Numbered from the stretch's first letter, positions 33,270-45,927 are shown. The stretch is 64,000 nt of DNA from Sitta carolinensis (GCA_032173965.1 CM063294.1:3270452-3334451), one strand, 5' to 3'. The notes: generated by a model from the letters alone, not told the origin. Numbers and translations are program-made.

Positions 33270-36190
33270 CGGGCAGGAGCGCAGGGCGGTGCGGGCGCTG
33301 CCTGGCAGCGCGGCGCCGGCTGCCCGCATCCCCACCACAAAATCCATGTCAAGGACGCCTCGGCCGGCTCTGCCTCTTCCCACCGAGGCAGGGGGGAGGA
33401 CACGGGGACATTCGTGACGCCCGGCACAACCCCCCCACCGCCTTGCCTGCACATCCCGCCAGGCAAACAGCCCCCCCCCCGAGCCTGTCCCCGGGGCCAC
33501 CGAGCCCCGAACGGCGCCGGCACCAACTTCTGAGCGGCACCGGCGGGTCCTTTGTTACTTTGCTTTTGTTGTCACACGCCGGCGCGTCCCCGTCCCCATC
33601 GTCCCGTCACCGTGTCCCCCCCCACATCCCTCCCACAGTCTCCCCCGGGCGGCGTCCCCGAGGTCAGGGCGCGACATCTGCCAGCGCGACGGGGCGACGC
33701 CGGTACCGGCACCGGGGAGGGGGGCGCAGCGCCGGGGGCACCTCCGGGGGCATCTCCGGGGGTACCCGGCGCGGGGACACTTGGGGTGACACCGCCACCG
33801 ACGGTGATGCGCTGCGGCGGCCCCGCGGGGGCCGCTGGAGGAGCCGTTTCCCCCAAGCTTTTCCCGCTGGGGACGCGAAGGACGGACGGACGGACAGACG
33901 GAGGGACGGAGCGAGGTTTCCATGCCTACCAGCGCTCCCGCTGAGCGGGACCTCGGGGAGAGTCACCCCCCCCCCCCCCCCATTCCCATCCGACCCCCCT
34001 GGCCTCGGCCCCGCCGGGGGATGCAGCGCAGTCCGCGGGCAGCCCCGGGGGCCGGGCAGCGCTGGGGGCCGGGCCGGGCGGGGAGGCCGGAGGGGTCCCC
34101 GTCCCCCCGCAGCCCCAGGTGCGGCCCCGCCGCCGGGCTGGGGGCCGGGGGGCACGGACAAAGCGGCACAAAGGGGCCGCTGACACAGCAGGGCCCGTTT
34201 CCAGAGAAACAAAACTTCCGCCGGCCCCGGCTCCGCGCCCCAGGTAGCCGGGATGGGCATCCCCCCACGCCCCCCCAAAGCCGGCCTCACCCGCCCTCCC
34301 ACAGCACGGCATCCCCCATGGTTCCCCCAGCCCCCCCGGCAGGGAGCGGCGGGGGGTGAAGGTTGCCCGGCCGGGTCAGCGCACACGCGGGGCCGTTACC
34401 GCAGGATGTGTGCGCAGCTTTGTTTGTGCGTGGGATGGCCCCCCCATCCCCATCCCACCCCCTAACCCCCCATGCCACCCCCCCCCCCCCATCCTCCTCT
34501 CCCCAGTCAATCATCCCAGCAAAGAATAACCCGACCCGAAGCAGCCCCAGCCCCGCAGGAAGGACGCTGCCGGCTGCGGGATGCAGTGGAAAAAAAATAG
34601 GAATAATAAAATTAAAATAAAAGGGAAAGGAAAAAAAAAAAAAAAAAAAAAAAAACAAACAACAAAACACCCCACACCTCCGTGGGGCGCATGGGCCCGC
34701 GGTTCGGCGGAGTTTGGGGCCGTAATTTCCAAAATCGGGTACAATCCACAGCCCCTACGGTGGTTTTGGGGCTTGTGGCACCCACAGCGGTGCGACCGAG
34801 GGATGATCCACGGTGCGACCGCGGAGGCTCGATGGGTGTCGGGGTGCGCGGGGCACCCTCCCGCCGCGGCTGGGGGAGCAGGGGGTTTGGGAATCCCGTC
34901 TGACGGCGAAGCGGGGCGGGTGGGGGGGTTCGTGGGGAACGGGGGGGATGATAAAGTTGGGTGAGTTGTCGCACATGGCTGGGCGATGGCGAGCGGCGCC
35001 GCTCCCACGGCTACCCCGCGCCCGGGCACCGGCGGCGGAGCCAAACTGCCGCGGGAGCCCGGCGCGCCCCGGGGAGGCGGCAGCGCCCCAGGCGCGGACC
35101 CCGAGCCGGGTGGGGGTTCCCCCCCGCGCCCCCCACGCGAGCCCCGCCGCGGGTGGCTGTGCCGGCCCGGCTGCCCACCGCCTCCCCCCGGCGCCGCCGC
35201 CCCCGCCGCCCCCCGGCCCCGCCGCCACCATTGTCACCCGGGAAACCACCGGGCGCTGCCGCGGCGGTCCGGGGCGGCGGGGGGAGACGTGGGGGACTCA
35301 CTCCATCCCTCCCCACGGCTCCCAGCGCATCCCCGGCGGGCTGCGGGTACCGGCAGCGGGGTTCACTCGCACCGAGAAAAACTTTGCTCGTTACCCCGAC
35401 GTCCCCCCCCCCCTCCTCTCCCATCCCCGGGAAGCGGCGGGGCCGCTCGGGCGCCGCGCAGGCAGCACCGGCCGGGCCCGACGCGGGCAGGCGGGCAGGC
35501 GGCCAGCTCCGGCCCCGCCGCCGCCGCGGGCAGCCCGGGCACGGCGCCGGGCAGCGGGGCGAGCGGCGGATCCCCCCGCCAAACTTTTTTCTTCTCCACC
35601 ACCTCCCCTTTGTCCAAAAGCCCCCCGACACCCCCCACCCCAACTCCGCCGCCGGAGCGCCCCGGGGGCCGGCACCGACCGGCGGTCCGGGAGCCGCCGC
35701 GCTGCGGGCAGCGCTGCCGGGAGCGGCGGGGGCTGCCCGGGCGCCGGGAAAGGGGGCAGGAGGGGAAGGGAGCGGGGTAAGGGAGGGGAGGTCAGCACCT
35801 GCCCGGGGCCGGGTAGCCGGGGCCGGGTAGCCGAGGCGGGCTCGGTGCCTCGCCGCCGCCGCACACCCACCTCCACATCGCCGCTCGCTCTGGGAGTGCG
35901 CAGCCCCCGCTCCGCGCTGCACGGCGCTGCCGCCGCCGCCGCCGCTGCCCGCGGCTGCCGGCAAAACCCGGACCGGACCGGGCCGAGCGCCCCGCGCCGC
36001 CGGACACCGCGACACGCCGCGACACGACACGCCGCGCGCGCCCCCCGCCGCCCCGCGCGCGCGCCGCCCGCGCTCCCGGCCCACCCCCGCCCCGGCTCGC
36101 CCGACCCCCATCGCCGAGCGGATACACCCACCCGCGGAGCCCCGGCCGCCCCCACGGGTGTCACCCCGCCGAGCCGTGTCCCGCGGGTGG
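33270..36190 (-). promoter_or_regulatory. large CpG island, candidate main CXXC5 promoter
   Basis: Nearly 3 kb of extremely GC- and CpG-rich sequence, the strongest island in the window, about 27-30 kb upstream of the coding exon. It contains a 16-nt C run (33966-33981), GGAC and other short tandem repeats, and an A/T-rich gap at 34585-34675. Several minus-strand GT sites could end an untranslated first exon, for example GGA/GTGAGT at 35302/35301 and GAG/GTGGGT near 35870. CXXC5 in mammals has untranslated 5' exons far upstream, which fits; assignment is inference. Frames of up to about 620 codons here are GC artefacts. Confidence 0.55.
34588..34675. repeat. poly(A)-rich tract inside CpG island
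   Basis: An AT-rich stretch with ATAATAAAATTAAAATAA followed by an unbroken A run of about 25 nt, enclosed on both sides by CpG-dense DNA. Poly(dA:dT) of this length is known to exclude nucleosomes. Confidence 0.8.
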
Positions 36191-37010
36191 GGACACAGTG
36201 TGACCCGTGTGTCCCACCCGTCCCCCACGGGGTTTATCCCGCTGTGGCCCTCATGTCTCATCCATCCCCCCCCGTCACGGGTGTAGCCGTGGTGTGCCCA
36301 CCCTACCCCGTGTCCCAGCTTCCCCCACGGGTGTCACCGTGGCGTGTCCCCTCGTGTCCCAGATGCCCTCAAGCGTGTCACTGTGCTGTGCCCTCTGTGG
36401 GCTGTACATGGGTGTTGCTGTGGCGTGTCGCCCGCCGTGTCCCAGCTGCCCCCCCATCCCTCCCCCCCCCCCCCGAGTGTCACCGTGATGTCCCAGCCCC
36501 TAATGTCACACACGGATGGGATGGCAGTGCGTCCCCCGTGTCCCATCCACCTCCACGGATGTCATCCTGCTCGTGGCCCCTCCGCGTCCCTCAGGTTTCA
36601 CCCCACTGCGCTCCCCGTGTCCCAGCCGCACCCATGGGTGCCAGCAGGGTGTCCCCCACCCATGTCCATCCACCTTAGTGTGCCGCCCCCAATCCCCACC
36701 CATCCCCAGTGGGATATCACCATCCTCTCTCTGGGGTGTCACCCAAGTGTGTCTCCTCCCGCCCCGTTGTTCCCCGAGGGGTGACACCCTCACATGCCCA
36801 GAATGTTCCTCATCCGCCTGTCCCTCTGTGGGGCGCACAACCCTCCGTCCGTTCCCCCCTGCATGTGCTCCAGCCCCTGTCCCCAGCGTGGGGTGTCCCC
36901 CTGCAGGTCCCCCATCCCTCTGGGGTGCCAGTCCCTCTGTCCTCCCTTCCGTGGGGTGTCCACAGAGCCTTCCCATCTCTCTGTTCCCCCGTGGGGTGCA
37001 GCTGGCAGAA
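36191..37010. repeat. degenerate GTGTCCC/CACGGGTGTCACC tandem array
   Basis: Phrases such as 'cgtgtcccagctgcccccc', 'cacgggtgtcaccgtgg' and 'tggggtgtcac' recur at irregular 35-60-bp spacing next to the large island. It is a diverged minisatellite and the frames in it are not genes. Confidence 0.65.
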
Positions 37011-37438
37011 GGTCCCAGACGTAAGAGTCGCTCCCAGGCAGCCGAGGTGCAGGGAGAGGACTGAGGGGCGCGGAGCTCCCCATGCCAGCCGCACGCCCAG
37101 GGGCGCAGGGAGGATCGCTCTGGCGAGAAGCCCCAGTCCCAGAGTCCCGGAGCCCCGGGCTTGCTGCCGCCACCGGGAGGGACCTCACGGTCTCACAGCG
37201 GGACATCGCTGAAATCCCCCTGAATAAACAGCAAATAATCGATGGTCCGATAAGTCAGCCGGAGGGAGGGGATAAATCCCGAGGTTTGGCCCCGCCGCGG
37301 GGGGGAATAACACGCTTGGCCCAGAAGTTTCCTGCTTAACTTTTTGCCAGAAATTTTTGCTGCTGAGGGGGAGAGTTGTTGTTGGGTTTGGGTTTTCTTT
37401 TTTTTTTTTCTCCCCTTGGAGTTGTGGGCACTGAAATA

Positions 37439-37477
<39 letters not shown>

Positions 37478-38639
37478 AACTTAAATCCCCACTCCTCAGC
37501 CGAGAGCAGCTTTCCAGGGACAAACAGCCCAAAAAAAACCCACCACCCCCAATTCCTGCAGCCTTTTCAGTTGCCAGCAAAATACCCAAACCCTCTCAAA
37601 AGCAGAAACCCTGACAAAAATGAAACTGGGTTTGTGTTGCCGTTGATTTTTTTTTTTTTTTTTCACAGGAATGCGAAATCTCTTCCCACCCCGCTCCCGC
37701 CTCGAAATGAAACAAAAAAATCTGCGATGGGGCGGGGGGGGGCGAGCGGCGCGGATGCGCTGTTTGTATTTGATCCACGTCTCGTTAATTATGTGCCTCT
37801 CGCAGATTTAGCCACTGGGATTTGCAACCGCGGGTGCTGTGACGATGCTCCAGCTTCCCAAAAAATCTCCCTCCCGGGTGGCTGTGATGGGGGGGCGCGG
37901 TCCCATCCCCCTGGGCACCCTTGCAGCTCCTCTGCCGGCCCTCTCCGTGTGTTCCCACCCTGCCCCCCTCCTCAGAAAAGGAGCGGAGGAGCCTCGTGCC
38001 CGGCACACGGGATGTGGGTGGCACTGGTGACACGGGAGAAGGGACAGCATCCCACCAGCAGCACTCCAGGTGACACTGCCCAGCGTACACCACCATCTCA
38101 CCCACGTGGGCTTCACCAAGGGCATTTTCTTTGCCCCTTTTTGGCTATTTTTAAGGACCTGACACAACCCCCTGATGCCACCAAGAACCGCAGGGTGTTG
38201 ATGTCCCCTTTGCCCAGGCAGGGCCTGTGGCAGTGAGTTTGCCACCCACTGAAGGTCCCCAAATGCAGCAGCATTTCACTTGTCAGAGTGTTTGGGAAAC
38301 TTACTTTTGGGCAAATCACCTGCACTGAGGTCTGGAATCCTCAAAGAGAAGGGAAACTGAGGCACAAAGCCAAGCTGGCACTTGCAGACAGTGACAGCAG
38401 CAAAGCTGTGGCTTCAGCCCAGTGCCCCCCAGCAAACCTTCAGGCTCCCCAGCATCCCCACTGCCCAGTCCCCAGCTCTCCAGGCACAGGGAGTGCCCCA
38501 GTCCAGAGGAGGCGCCCCCAGTGCTCCCAGACAGGTTGATCCCCACGGCACAGGGACAAGGGACACAGTCCCTGAGCCTCCAATCTGCCACTGGAGCCTT
38601 TTCCAATGGCATGCTGGAGGCTGTGGGGAACAGAAGGAT
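37011..38639. other. non-coding DNA with A/T runs and a candidate element
   Basis: Poly-A of about 28 nt at 37448-37475 and T runs at about 37397-37410 and 37647-37663. Positions 37755-37850 ('tctcgttaattatgtgcctc', 'gatttagccactgggatttg') look conserved in composition. No exon recognised. Confidence 0.45.
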
Positions 38640-38960
38640 GAGGAGGGAGGGCAGAGGGGACAGAGATGGAGGGCAAGGGGGAGAGTGGTGGAGATTGAGT
38701 GGGCCACAGATGGAGGATGATGAGGATGAGGAGCAAATGGGACAGGAAGGGAGGGTGACAGGGCAGGGATGAAGAATGACGAGGCCAGGGTTGGGAAGCG
38801 AGTGGGACAAGCTTGAAGGAGAACAGAATAGGGGCAGGGATGAAGGGCAAATGGGACAGGGATGAAGGGACAGAGAGACAGGATGATGGTGCCAGGGATG
38901 GAGGACACAGGGTGCAGGGATAGACGGGACAGGGCATGGGGACAGAAGGCAAAGGGGACA
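38640..38960. repeat. purine-rich GGGACAGGGATGAAGG-type array
   Basis: Degenerate repeats such as 'gggacagggatgaaggg' and 'gatgaggatgaggag'. Almost wholly purine on the plus strand, so it could form triplex or G-rich structures. Confidence 0.65.
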
Positions 38961-39739
38961 GAGCAGAAACCTGTCAGCAAACAGCAGCACTGCCCCTGCT
39001 TGCTGCCTGCCAGGGCCAGGGCCAAAATCTCCCCCACCAGTGCTGGGCATCAGGCCCTGGCAGTGGGGTCTGCACTGCCTCTTCCCCAGCTGGGGAACAA
39101 ATCCAGGAGCTCTGCCCAGCTCCAGGAGGAGAGCTGAGAATAACTGGGGGTGGGATGTGGAGTTGTTACAGAGCAGCCTGACCCTGCAGCAGTGAGGGGG
39201 GGTCATGCAGGTCCATGTCCCCCTCCCCAGAGTGGCAGTGGGACACCATGGACAGTGACTGGGAGACTCATCCCAACAGCCTCTGGAGCACAAACACCTC
39301 CAAAATCCCCAGCCCCAAATTCCCCCAGCCCAGCCACTGCCACCCAAGTGGGTTACAGAGCTGGCACTGCCTTGTCACCTCCTCCGTGTAGGGTGCCGGG
39401 TGTCTCCTGCCCGAGGGGCCCCAAATCCAGCCCGATGCTGTGTCAGGAGCCCCAGACCTTGGTGACATCCCTGATTTTGGGGAAGGGGCTGGATGGGGGA
39501 CCCCTGCTCCTCCAGATGCTATGCTGGGAGACACTCCCCCCAGTTCTGGCAAGCTGGGGTCAGACTGGTCCAAACCCCTCGGCCCTGCTGGTGCTGCCAA
39601 GCAGAGCTGGAGCACCTGGTGTGTTTTGGGCGCCGACCTGCCAGTGCGTGGGTCGGAGTGACCCACCATCGTGCTCACCCGCTGCTGCAGCGGCACAGGG
39701 CTCTGTCCGTGTCCAGCCAAGCCCAGGGGACGCCGCAGC
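38961..39739. other. non-coding DNA, no gene seen
   Basis: No exon, repeat or RNA recognised; CpG rises toward the right. Confidence 0.4.
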
Positions 39740-40280
39740 CCCTCGTTCCCCGGCTGGAGGGCCCCGGGAGCCCCCACCCTGCCGCTCGCACAAGCCCCGG
39801 GTCGCAGCACGGGGGTCCCGCGGGCAGCGCGCTCCCTCGGCCGGCCCCGCCGCCCCTGCCCGCAGCTCTGCCCGGTTAATTTTTAACCCCGGCTGTCTCC
39901 CACACGGCGCACCGGCCCCGCTCTCCGGGGACACGCCGGGGACCGGCCACCCCTTCCCGGAAAGGGCTGGGGCGGGGGTGACAGAGCCCCGCTGCCCAGC
40001 GGGTCACTGGAAGGCTCCTGTCTCTCGGGGGAGCCCAGCGAGGGTTCCTGGGGTGCTCGGGGAGGGGGGCGCGGGTGCGGGGCAGGCGTGAGGCACCGGC
40101 CTTTGTGGCCGGGGGGGTCCGGGGTGTCCCCCTGGCTCCTGTGCAAACGGCGGCGGCTGCTGCCCGGGAAGGTCCTGGCAGGAGGGACCCGGGCCTCAAA
40201 GCAAACAGACGCCGCGCCGGCGGTCGGGAGAAGGGCAGGAAGCCGGTTTCGCTCTGCCCTCTCCCACCCAGGCACGGCGG
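39740..40280. promoter_or_regulatory. CpG island
   Basis: CpG-dense stretch of about 0.5 kb with an AT islet ('ggttaatttttaacccc', an inverted repeat) at about 39874-39890. No transcript recognised. Confidence 0.45.
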
Positions 40281-40595
40281 AGCAAGGGGGGAGCGTGGTG
40301 TGCACAGCCCCGGGGACTGACAGGCATCCCCCAGCCTGCAGGAAGGCGGCACGGCCAGACCCCCACCCAAGGTGGCCCTGCTGGGGGCCGAGGAGCCGCT
40401 CACACCGTGCCAAGGGACACCACGGCCATCCGGGTGTCGCAGCCTCTGCCCGGGGGAGGGAGAGCGTGCACAGGGGGTCTGTGCCGCAGGGGCGGGTGGG
40501 CTGGAGCCAGAGTCCCGCCTACGTGCCAGGCAGCAGGAGAACCACGAGGACACTCGAGCTGCAGCGTTTCCACCTCCGGGGACCCTGGCAGGCGT

Positions 40596-40600
<5 letters not shown>

Positions 40601-40644
<44 letters not shown>
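40601..40644. repeat. 44-nt poly-T run
   Basis: Longest homopolymer in the window: about 44 T ending at 'gagccggggattcg'. There is no CR1 or other element boundary at its side, so it is not an obvious retroposon tail. Confidence 0.85.
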
Positions 40645-40645
<1 letters not shown>

Positions 40646-41182
40646 AGCCGGGGATTCGCCTGGAATTCAGACGCCCACGTGGTCCAAAATAGCCTGGCTC
40701 CAACATCCGGAGCGCCCTGCAAAAGCCATCTGCCTGCGCAGGCAGGGCGGGCAGCCGCGGGCCTGGGGCACGTCGGCACACTCCCATCCCATCCCATCAC
40801 ATCCCTTCCCTTCCCGTGGCTGCCCACGGCTGCTGCTGGGGGTCATGGGACCTTGCCCAGCCCTACCGAGGACAGAGGGACAGGCAAGTGCTGTGGTGCA
40901 CGGCCAGGCAGGGGACGCTGCTCCTGGGTCAAATTAACACCGGGGTTTTCCCAGTGCCTGCAGATTTTTGGCTCAGCCCGAGCTGCTGCTCAGCAGCCGG
41001 CTCTGGGGAGACACCAGTGACATGAAAACAGACATTCTCAGACCAGAGAATGTTGCCCTTCAGATGGGAGCTGAAATGCAGAGCAAGCCAGGTTCCAGGG
41101 GGGAATTATTCCTGCTCCACCCATGTTCTCCCACATTTCATCCCCTGGTCAGCCCTGTGACATCATCTCAAATCCATCCCCA

Positions 41183-41585
41183 GGCCCTGGTGGGACAGGA
41201 TCCTTCATCCCCAGGCATTGGTGGGACAGGATCCTTCATCCCCAGGCATTGGTGGGACAGGATCCTTCATCCTCAGGCATTGGTGGGACAGGATCCTTCA
41301 TCCTCAGGCATTGGTGGGACAGGATCCTTCATCCCCAGGCCCTGGTGGGACAGGATCCTTCATCCCCAGGCATTGGTGGGACAGGATCCTTCATCCCCAG
41401 GCATTGGTGGGACAGGATCCTTCATCCTCAGGCATTGGTGGGACAGGATCCTTCATCCTCAGGCATTGGTGGGACAGGATCCTTCATCCCCAGGCCCTGG
41501 TGGGACAGGATCCTTCATCCCCAGGCATTGGTGGGACAGGATCCTTCATCCCCAGGCCCTGGTGGGACAGGATCCTTCAGCACCT
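41183..41585. repeat. 31-bp minisatellite, 13 copies, 155-bp higher-order unit
   Basis: Thirteen contiguous 31-bp units with core GGTGGGACAGGATCCTTCAT. Units vary at two points: GGCCCT or GGCATT at the start, and CCCCA or CCTCA at the end. The pattern of five units is exactly repeated (units 1-5 and 6-10, then partly 11-13), so a 155-bp block was duplicated. Each unit contains GGATCC. Since 31 is not a multiple of three, all frames read the same 31-residue peptide. Confidence 0.96.
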
Positions 41586-42280
41586 GGGATGCGAGGACAC
41601 CAGCCCAATGTGGTCCCTCCTCGTGAGCCCTCACCACCAGGACAGCAGAGCCAGATGGGGCTTTCCAAACCTCTCCTGCCTGTCCACACAAAGAGACAGA
41701 AAGGCCAAAGCAACCCTGATTTTAAAAACAGACGTGCCAGTTGCATGATTTCCACTGGAAACATGAAAGCTACTTATGACAAGAGCTAATTTGGGCTCAC
41801 TTGAGTCAGGAGCCCTGGAAAATGACGGTGAAAACTGTGCTGGACTCCTGCTGGCCACTGTGGCAGCCAGGCCATTCACTGGCTCCTGCCCAGCACTCCA
41901 TTTCATGCTCCTGCACCCAGGTGTTGCACGCACAGCCTCAGCAGGCAGCAGGGATTTGGGATCCTGAGGACGATCGCGAGAGCCACCTGGGCACGCCTGT
42001 GCTTTATGGAGAGCCATGGAGAAGCCTGGAATGTGTAGCATAAAATCTGGTTTCCAGCTGTACATGGGCCAGCAGCAGCAGTGCCTGTGGGCACAGGAGG
42101 AGGAGGTGATGCCCTGTCACCTCCCATGGTCAGGAGGCCTCTGAGAACAAGCACGTGTTTGGTCCTTCCCCTGTGAGATCCCACCTGCATTTCCCTCCAT
42201 TCCACATCCCCTCTTCCCATCAATGCTGCTGCAGCTGAGCCTTGACATTGTGGAGGTGAACCATGCTCACCTTCCTGGCA
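41586..42280. other. non-coding DNA, no gene seen
   Basis: No exon or repeat recognised. Confidence 0.4.
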
Positions 42281-42475
42281 GGAAGGATTTTGGCATTGGA
42301 ACAGGCAGCCCAGGGAAGTGGTGGAGCTGGATCCCTGAAGTGTTCAAACACATGTGGATGGACGTGGCACCTGGGGACATGGCAAGCACAGTGGTGTTGG
42401 GTGAAAGGTAGGGCTTGGTGTCCTTAGAGGGCTTTTCCAGCCTTCATAATTCTGTGATCCTGTGATTCTCTAAGG
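42281..42475 (+). mobile_element. CR1 LINE fragment (second subfamily)
   Basis: Contains 'ggaacaggcagcccagggaa', 'agtggtggagctggatccct', 'ttagagggcttttccagcct' and ends in 'tgtgatcctgtgattct'. The CAGGCAGCCCAGGGAAGTGG wording marks a different CR1 subfamily from the AGCTGTGGCTGCCCCA copies elsewhere. Confidence 0.88.
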
Positions 42476-44094
42476 CTGCCCTCTCTGTCTGGGCTGGTCT
42501 CCTCCAGCTCCACCACCCTGAGGGGAAATCACCCCCTGACTCTCACCCTCTGGAGCAGAACCCAGAGTCCACCCCCCTCCCCTCTGCCCACAGCAGACAC
42601 CAACAGCAGCACGTGATCAGTGCTGTGGAAGGGGCTGACAGACCTGACTCTGGGGGTGTAAGGAGCTGTCCCCCCTTGGTCACCTAAACACCATCCACCA
42701 TGTCAGCCCTGCACTGATCTGAAGCCTCTAATGGATTGTGACATGTCACAGTTATGTCCAGGCCACTCTTCCTCCTGATAGGAGCCGAGCAGCAACTGGA
42801 TGTGTCTCACATCACATCTGTAACCACCTAAAACCTCCAAGATCTGTCTCCTCACTTTATCTCAAGTGACCCATCAACACGAGTTCAGCTGCAAGGACAG
42901 CACCCAGTCCTTGGGTGAGCTGAGGGGTGCAGGGGTCCCACTGAAGTCTTCTGGGAGCCCCCCTGTGCAGCCAGCTGAAGAGCAGGAGCACAGGGCTGCA
43001 CCCACCCTCTGCTCCTGCCATCAGAGAAGCCACCTCTTGCTCAGGAAGCCCTCTGGGACCTGGCTGGGGATGGGCCAGCAGCCCTCCCCACTGCCCTATC
43101 CCACCTGCTTGCTCTCCTTCACTGAAAGCTTCCTTGAACTCCCCACACTATGGGGATACTTCCACAGCCCCCCAGGGATGTCTGGCATCGAAAGAACTGG
43201 TGTGTGGAGAAGAGTTAGGCCTGAAGCTCTGACATGTAGCTCCATTTCTTCCGGGGCAAACACAACCCAAGAAATCACGGCAAAGAGCCAGCCTGGAGTT
43301 GGATGGGAACAGACCACCATCTCCTTACCTAGGAAGACCAACTGGACTTGTCAAGAGGAAAGAAATTCATCTACATCTCACACATATGGTCTCATCCTAA
43401 TGGATATGTATGAGCATAAGGGAAGAAGAATAACCTTCTGGTTAGGCTAAGGGCTTGGCAGTTGAGATTTCGCGATGCTATTCTCAGCGCTGTCCACACC
43501 TTGCTCCGAAGCCTTAGAAAACTCTTTATCCATCCTCAGGCCTCACGTTTCCATCTGGAAACGGGGCCCATACCTATTTTGTGCTCGTTGCAAAGGAGAG
43601 AGGAGGGATGCTTGGGCTGCATCTCCCTCCTCGAGCGGCTCTTGTTTTGAGTTAAGGAGAGCAGGCAGGAGGGACGGGAAGAATGAAGAGCCACGAGGCA
43701 TCTCTGGGAAAGCTCCAGCGCTGCTTAAGGCTGCCTAGAAAACTCAAACTTCAGTGGAAAGAGGGAAAACGGTCTTTTCCCAGCACTCTGGAGCAGCAAG
43801 CTCATCACCTCGGATGACCCAGAGCAAACTGGAGCTATCAGAGCATGTTTTCATCCTCGTGACCCAGCCCAGACAGGGCATCCTGGAGGATGCATCCATC
43901 TTCCAGGAGGGATACATGGATGTGCACTGCCAGAGCTGAAGGCACTGCCCAGAAGCCCCTGCTTGGCTGCCTGCCAGGCAGGAGTCAATGGTTCCTGTGG
44001 TGGGAAGAGGTTACTGCTCAGCAAACCTGCTCCAGGAGGATGGTGCTCAATGCTGGGACTGGCATGGCCGGTGGCCTTGCCTGAGGGACTCGGG
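42476..44094. other. non-coding DNA, no gene seen
   Basis: Moderate GC, no recognisable exon. Short frames overlap on both strands. Confidence 0.4.
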
Positions 44095-44250
44095 AGATGA
44101 GGTGCTCCATGGAAGGAGGGGTCCTAGGAGCCTCGAGGTGCTCCAAGGGATGAGGTGCTCCAGGTGCCCTGAGATGCTCCACAGGTGCTCCAAGCACCCC
44201 AAAGTTCCCCAGAGGCTGAGATGCTCCATGTACCCCAAGATGCTTCAGGG
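44095..44250. repeat. GAGGTGCTCCA-type short tandem array
   Basis: Around seven copies of 'gaggtgctccaagg' or 'gagatgctccatgt' at about 15-30-bp spacing. Confidence 0.65.
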
Positions 44251-45927
44251 GCTCACAGCATTTGGCCAGGCTGGAACTGGGAGATGTCACCACCTTTCCA
44301 GAGGTGGACAAGGTATGTCCCCATCAATTCCCCACTGCTGGAAATCTCAGAGTGTAGCTGTGCCCATGCTGGATAGAATCACCCACCTCCAGCCCAGCAT
44401 GGGGGTCCCCCCATTGCCCCTGCCCCAGCTTCCCCAGGCCAGGATTGCCATAGATCCGTGGGTGAACCCTGGATGTCCTGTTCATCCTGCCTCCTCCAGC
44501 ACTGCCTGGGACCCTGTTCCCTGGATGGATGCCAGCACGGGTTCCCTTCTCCATCTCCTCCTCCTCCCTCAGGGCATTTCTGCAGAAGCCCCAGCCCTGC
44601 AAGGAGAACACAGAGCAGCCAGAGTAGCTGTAAATCCTTCCCTGCAGCCCAGGGCTCTGCCAAGCTCTCCCTTCCACCCAAATTTATGGAAAAGCAGGTC
44701 CCTGCCAGCGACGCACAGCACAATTGTGAGGTGGAACAGGCAGTGCTCGCCAGCTGCAGCAAGGGCTCCTGCAGCCTTTTTCTTCCTCAGGCTGTCACCC
44801 TTGTGGGCCTGGGGACAGGCACAGACAAAGCAACCTCAGCACAGTTTGCCTCCCATCCTGAGCCCCCTGGGAGCACCCCAAACCTCGGGCAGGAGCATGA
44901 GACCCTCTGTGGGCAGGCATGGCCGAGCCCAAACACCCCCTCGTGCCACCCCCTCCCCTTGTGCCCCTCCGTGCTGGCAGGGGCATTGATGGGAGAGGAT
45001 GAAGGGTGCAGGGAGGGAGACAAGAGCCAGAAGCTGAGCATCACTGGAGATTTTTTCCTGGAGGCAAAGGTCAGCCATGTGCCAGCCCCTTCCTTGCTGT
45101 CACGGCAGAGGTAGTGCTGACCGGAGACCCGAGTATTTGCATTTCCTGATGGCTGCGTGCTGAAATTTGCAGTTTTAATGGTGCATTAATTCTGGCTCCT
45201 GCATGTCATTACTTCTGAGAGCAAGAAAAGGCACAGAGTGAATATAGAAATCCCCCTCAATTGTTCCAGGCCAGCCTGGCCACCGAGTGCTGGCTCCTGC
45301 CTGCCACCCTTGCACACAGCTGTGAGCCGGGCCCAGCCGTGACACACAGCCACAGAAACACCAGCAAAACACATCTTTCCTTCACTTATCCTTGACCATG
45401 GGATGCCCCTTCCCAGGTACAGAGGTGATCAGAACCCACCCAGCCACCAGCCCAGGTGGGCTTTCCCAGGATTGAAAGCATCCCAAAATACAGGGATGCT
45501 TTGGAGAGGTGACTTCGTGGCCACTTCCTTGTTTCATGTCCTGTCTGCACAGGTCAGGGAATTCAATCTAGTTTTTGCCCAAATCAGACTTGGCTGCTGC
45601 TTCATCCTGGACACAAATTTTTGGGCCTGAACTTGAGCATACAGCACTTGGAAACCTGTCTTGGAAGCACAGGGAAGAGGGGAGGCAGGACTTGCACAGG
45701 GCAGCCAGAGGGAGCACACAGGGTGTGAGCACGAGTGCTGGCAGTGTCTGAAAGGAGGCATCAGGCAGGAGGGAACCTCTGAGGTCCTCATCATGGGCAA
45801 AAGCAAAGCTTGCTGCTGGCCATACTCCATGCAATGAGCTTTTTGGGATGAGTTTTGGGGTGTCCAGCACACCAACAACCAGCACCCTCTGTATTCCTCC
45901 TGTGCAGCTCTGATTCAGGGCCACCCA
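44251..45927. other. non-coding DNA with AT-balanced block
   Basis: No exon recognised. Positions 45120-45240 ('gcatttcctgatggctgcgt', 'gcagttttaatggtgcatta') are a candidate conserved element by composition. Confidence 0.4.

Noticed and set aside
34813..36678. 621-codon plus-strand open frame in the large CpG island
   Set aside because: It is Pro/Arg/Ala/Gly-rich, has no domain, and several equally long frames overlap it on both strands. Stop codons are rare simply because the DNA is GC-rich.
40601..40644. Poly-T run as the tail of a processed pseudogene
   Set aside because: No coding-like sequence or target-site duplication is visible beside it.
41123..41789. Repeat protein with 31-residue units
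   Set aside because: The 31-residue unit follows from a 31-bp DNA repeat read in any frame. All three plus-strand frames give the same peptide, which a real gene would not.
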